Assembly: GCA_045576295.1 (NCBI GenBank)
Contig: JAZNGF010000043.1
Location: 1 to 6,275 of the forward strand
DNA from: CAVALG01 sp045576295
Lineage (GTDB): Bacteria; Bacillota; Clostridia; Oscillospirales; Acutalibacteraceae
Direction of reading: 5' to 3'
Length of the DNA stretch: 6,275 bases
Shown: piece by piece, positions 4,370-6,275 of the stretch
How positions within the stretch are numbered: position 1 is the stretch's first letter
How the letters are laid out: every line of letters begins with the position of its first letter
Notes under the pieces: generated by a model
Seen by the model: only the letters and a program-made list of their open reading frames with translations
Told to the model about the DNA's origin: nothing
Databases searched by the model: none
Program-made: the position numbers and the translations under genes

Positions 4370-6046
4370 TTAGAATAATCCAATTATTTTGCCGTTTTCG
4401 TCAACGTCGATTCGCTCGGCTGCGGGGCGCTTTGGAAGGCCCGGCATTGTTAAAATATCGCCCGTCATAACAACTATAAAGCCTGCACCTGCCGAAATTT
4501 TAACATTTCGAACGGTAACGGTGAAGCCCCCGGGCGCGCCGAGCTTAGTTGGGTCATCCGAAAAGCTATACTGCGTTTTGGCAATGCAAACGGGGCATTT
4601 GCCAAAACCTAATTCTTCAAGGCGGGCAATCTGCTTTGCAGCCGCAGGAGTAACGGCAACGCCGCTGCCACCATACACCTTGGTTACAACCGCTTCAATC
4701 TTTTCGGTGATTGAAAGGTTATCATCATAAGAATAGGTGAAATCGCCCTTTTCTTCTTCGCAAAGGCGAACAACCTCGCGAGCGAGTTCCTCGCCGCCCT
4801 TACCGCCTTCGGCCCAAACGTTTGAAAGCACTGTGTTAACCCCTAAGTTTCGGCACTTATCGATAATAAAGTTAATTTCATTATCGGTGTCGGTTGGGAA
4901 GCGGTTAACAGCAACAACGCAGGGAAGTTTATAAACATTTTTAATGTTAGCTACATGGCGAAGAAGGTTGGGGATACCCTTTTCAAGCGCCGCAATATCT
5001 TCGGTGGCAAGGTCGGTTTTAGCCTTTCCGCCGTGCATTTTAAGGGCGCGAACCGTTGCAACAACAACAACCGCCGAAGGAACGAGTGATGCCATGCGGC
5101 ACTTAATATCAAGGAACTTTTCAGCGCCAAGATCAGCGCCGAAGCCTGCTTCGGTTATAGTGTAGTCGCCCATTTTAAGCGCCATTTTGGTTGCCATAAC
5201 CGAGTTACAACCGTGAGCAATGTTAGCAAAAGGTCCACCGTGAACAAAGGCAGGCGTTCCTTCGAGGGTTTGAACAAGGTTGGGCTTTAATGCGTCTTTA
5301 AGTAACGCTGTCATTGCGCCGGCGGCTTTAAGCTGGCCGCAGGTAACGGGCTCATCGTTATAGGTGTAGCCCACAATTATTTTCGAAAGGCGTTCCTTTA
5401 AATCGGTAATTGAATTTGAAAGGCAAAGCACCGCCATAATTTCGCTTGCAACGGTAATATCGAACCCGTCTTCACGCGGAACACCGTTGGCCTTGCCGCC
5501 CATACCGTCAACAACAAATCGAAGTTGCCTGTCGTTCATATCAACGCAACGCTTCCAGGTGATTTTTCTAACGTCAATTCCTAATTCATTGCCCTGCTGA
5601 ATATGGTTATCGAGCATTGCGGCAAGCAGGTTATTTGCCGCGCCGATTGCGTGAAAGTCGCCCGTGAAATGGAGGTTAATGTCTTCCATTGGAACAACCT
5701 GCGCGTATCCGCCGCCTGCAGCACCGCCCTTAACGCCAAAAACAGGGCCGAGTGAGGGCTCGCGAAGCGCAACAGTTACATCTTTGCCTATTCTTTTAAG
5801 GCCGTCGGCCAAACCAATAGTGGTTGTGGTTTTGCCTTCACCCGCTGGGGTGGGGGTTATTGCGGTAACTAAAATGAGCTTGCCGTCGGGGCGGGTGGAT
5901 TCCTTTAAAAGCGAAAGGTCAACCTTTGCCTTATAACGGCCATACTGCTCGATATATTTGTCGTCAACGTGGGCGCGTGCGGCGATTTCGCCAATGGGCT
6001 GCATTTCACAGCCCTGCGCAATTTCAATATCAGATAAATATGCCAT
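4370..6046 (-). CDS. fhs: Formate-tetrahydrofolate ligase
   Basis: Makes 10-formyl-THF from formate, THF and ATP in the cytosol, feeding purine synthesis, initiator-tRNA formylation and, in acetogens, the methyl branch of the Wood-Ljungdahl pathway. Numbered from the GTG at 6055 (561 codons): the P-loop TPTPAGEGKTTTT is at 67-79, the family signature GVKGGAAGGGYAQVVP at 107-122, and the second signature VASEIMAVL at 202-210. Length is normal for the family (about 556) and the frame is intact. I prefer the ATG at 6046 (MAYLSDIEIAQ), which matches where homologues begin, although AAGGGA precedes the GTG at a good distance. The gap to the upstream purL stop is 2 or 11 nt, so the two are surely co-transcribed and possibly translationally coupled. 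A strong terminator follows, making this the last gene of the operon. Confidence 0.97.
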   Translation of the reverse strand: MAYLSDIEIAQGCEMQPIGEIAARAHVDDKYIEQYGRYKAKVDLSLLKESTRPDGKLILVTAITPTPAGEGKTTTTIGLADGLKRIGKDVTVALREPSLGPVFGVKGGAAGGGYAQVVPMEDINLHFTGDFHAIGAANNLLAAMLDNHIQQGNELGIDVRKITWKRCVDMNDRQLRFVVDGMGGKANGVPREDGFDITVASEIMAVLCLSNSITDLKERLSKIIVGYTYNDEPVTCGQLKAAGAMTALLKDALKPNLVQTLEGTPAFVHGGPFANIAHGCNSVMATKMALKMGDYTITEAGFGADLGAEKFLDIKCRMASLVPSAVVVVATVRALKMHGGKAKTDLATEDIAALEKGIPNLLRHVANIKNVYKLPCVVAVNRFPTDTDNEINFIIDKCRNLGVNTVLSNVWAEGGKGGEELAREVVRLCEEEKGDFTYSYDDNLSITEKIEAVVTKVYGGSGVAVTPAAAKQIARLEELGFGKCPVCIAKTQYSFSDDPTKLGAPGGFTVTVRNVKISAGAGFIVVMTGDILTMPGLPKRPAAERIDVDENGKIIGLF

Positions 6047-6057
6047 AGTTTTCACTC

Positions 6058-6275
6058 TTATCCCTTAAAATATTTTACTGCAGCGGCAAACATCTTAATG
6101 TCGTAGTCGCCTGCAACGTTTTTGTAAAGGCCTGCGCCGATACGCTCTGAATGGCCCATTTTACCAAACACTCTGCCGTCGGGTGAAGTAATACCTTCAA
6201 TCGCGTACATAGAATCATTTGGATTAAAGTGGACATCGCTTGTAGCATTACCGTCAAGATCAACATACTGTGTTG
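6058..6275 (-). CDS. purL: Phosphoribosylformylglycinamidine synthase, C-terminal end (partial)
   Basis: Only the last 71 residues are in the window; the gene enters from the right. PurL converts FGAR to FGAM with glutamine and ATP, the fourth step of purine synthesis. The tail reads SMYAIEGITSPDGRVFGKMG, then HSERIGAGLYKNVAG, and ends AAAVKYFKG. This is the C-terminus of the glutamine-amidotransferase domain in the large single-chain PurL form; H and E of the GHSER motif (residues 41 and 43 of the fragment) supply the catalytic His-Glu pair, while the nucleophilic Cys lies upstream, outside the window. A stand-alone PurQ is the alternative, but the long GKMGHSER form favours the fused enzyme. 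The stop codon TAA is at 6060-6058, just before fhs. Confidence 0.9.
   Translation of the reverse strand, partial: TQYVDLDGNATSDVHFNPNDSMYAIEGITSPDGRVFGKMGHSERIGAGLYKNVAGDYDIKMFAAAVKYFKG

Noticed and set aside
4389..4730. Plus-strand open frames opposite fhs (also 4737-4934, 4944-5165, 5664-5936)
   Set aside because: Antisense shadows of a well-supported gene, with no ribosome-binding sites and no recognisable domains.
6075..6266. 63-codon minus-strand frame near the right edge
   Set aside because: It is out of frame with the purL tail, which has a clear family match in another frame of the same strand.

Overview
The window looks like chromosomal DNA from a gut-type clostridium. Oscillospiraceae/Ruminococcaceae is my best guess; it rests on the style of the S1-domain protein, the formate-THF ligase, the large single-chain PurL tail and the small GC-rich intergenic hairpins, and no marker gene fixes it. 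Almost everything is coded on the minus strand. Housekeeping genes sit at both sides and a visibly more AT-rich accessory stretch (about 1.4-4.1 kb) lies between them.

Left end (1-391): the 5' end of an IS3-family insertion sequence, with the start of its OrfA transposase running off the window, stops at 141. An intergenic repeat block follows: four GCGATAT-type boxes, then four ATATCGC-type boxes in mirror order, with small hairpins between them, ending in a 26-nt perfect palindrome. The block is bracketed by two copies of a 21-nt direct repeat. Next (392-1315, minus) is a three-domain S1 RNA-binding protein whose transcript would run into the repeat block and then the IS.

Middle (about 1369-4140): an AlbA_2 (Schlafen-type)/GHKL-like ATPase protein on the minus strand with its own consensus-like promoter and strong terminator, flanked by an 18/19-nt imperfect direct repeat, so it looks like a self-contained cassette. 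Next comes a divergent pair: a 66-aa XRE-type repressor (minus) and a 124-aa SLOG/DUF2493 protein (plus). Their promoters share overlapping -35 hexamers, and each start region carries the same AAATATACT box. This compact control region is the most interesting regulatory structure here.

Right end (4141-6275): a cluster of GC-rich hairpins with a repeated CGCCCCTA motif, a terminator usable in both directions, fhs (formate-tetrahydrofolate ligase, minus), and 2-11 nt upstream of it the 3' end of purL. purL-fhs is a purine-synthesis operon fragment: Fhs makes the 10-formyl-THF used in the later formyl-transfer steps of the pathway that includes PurL.

No tRNA, rRNA, CRISPR array or recognisable riboswitch was seen. 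I found no clear multi-gene novel system. The best candidates for undescribed biology are the mirror-symmetric hairpin array and the XRE/SLOG divergent module.
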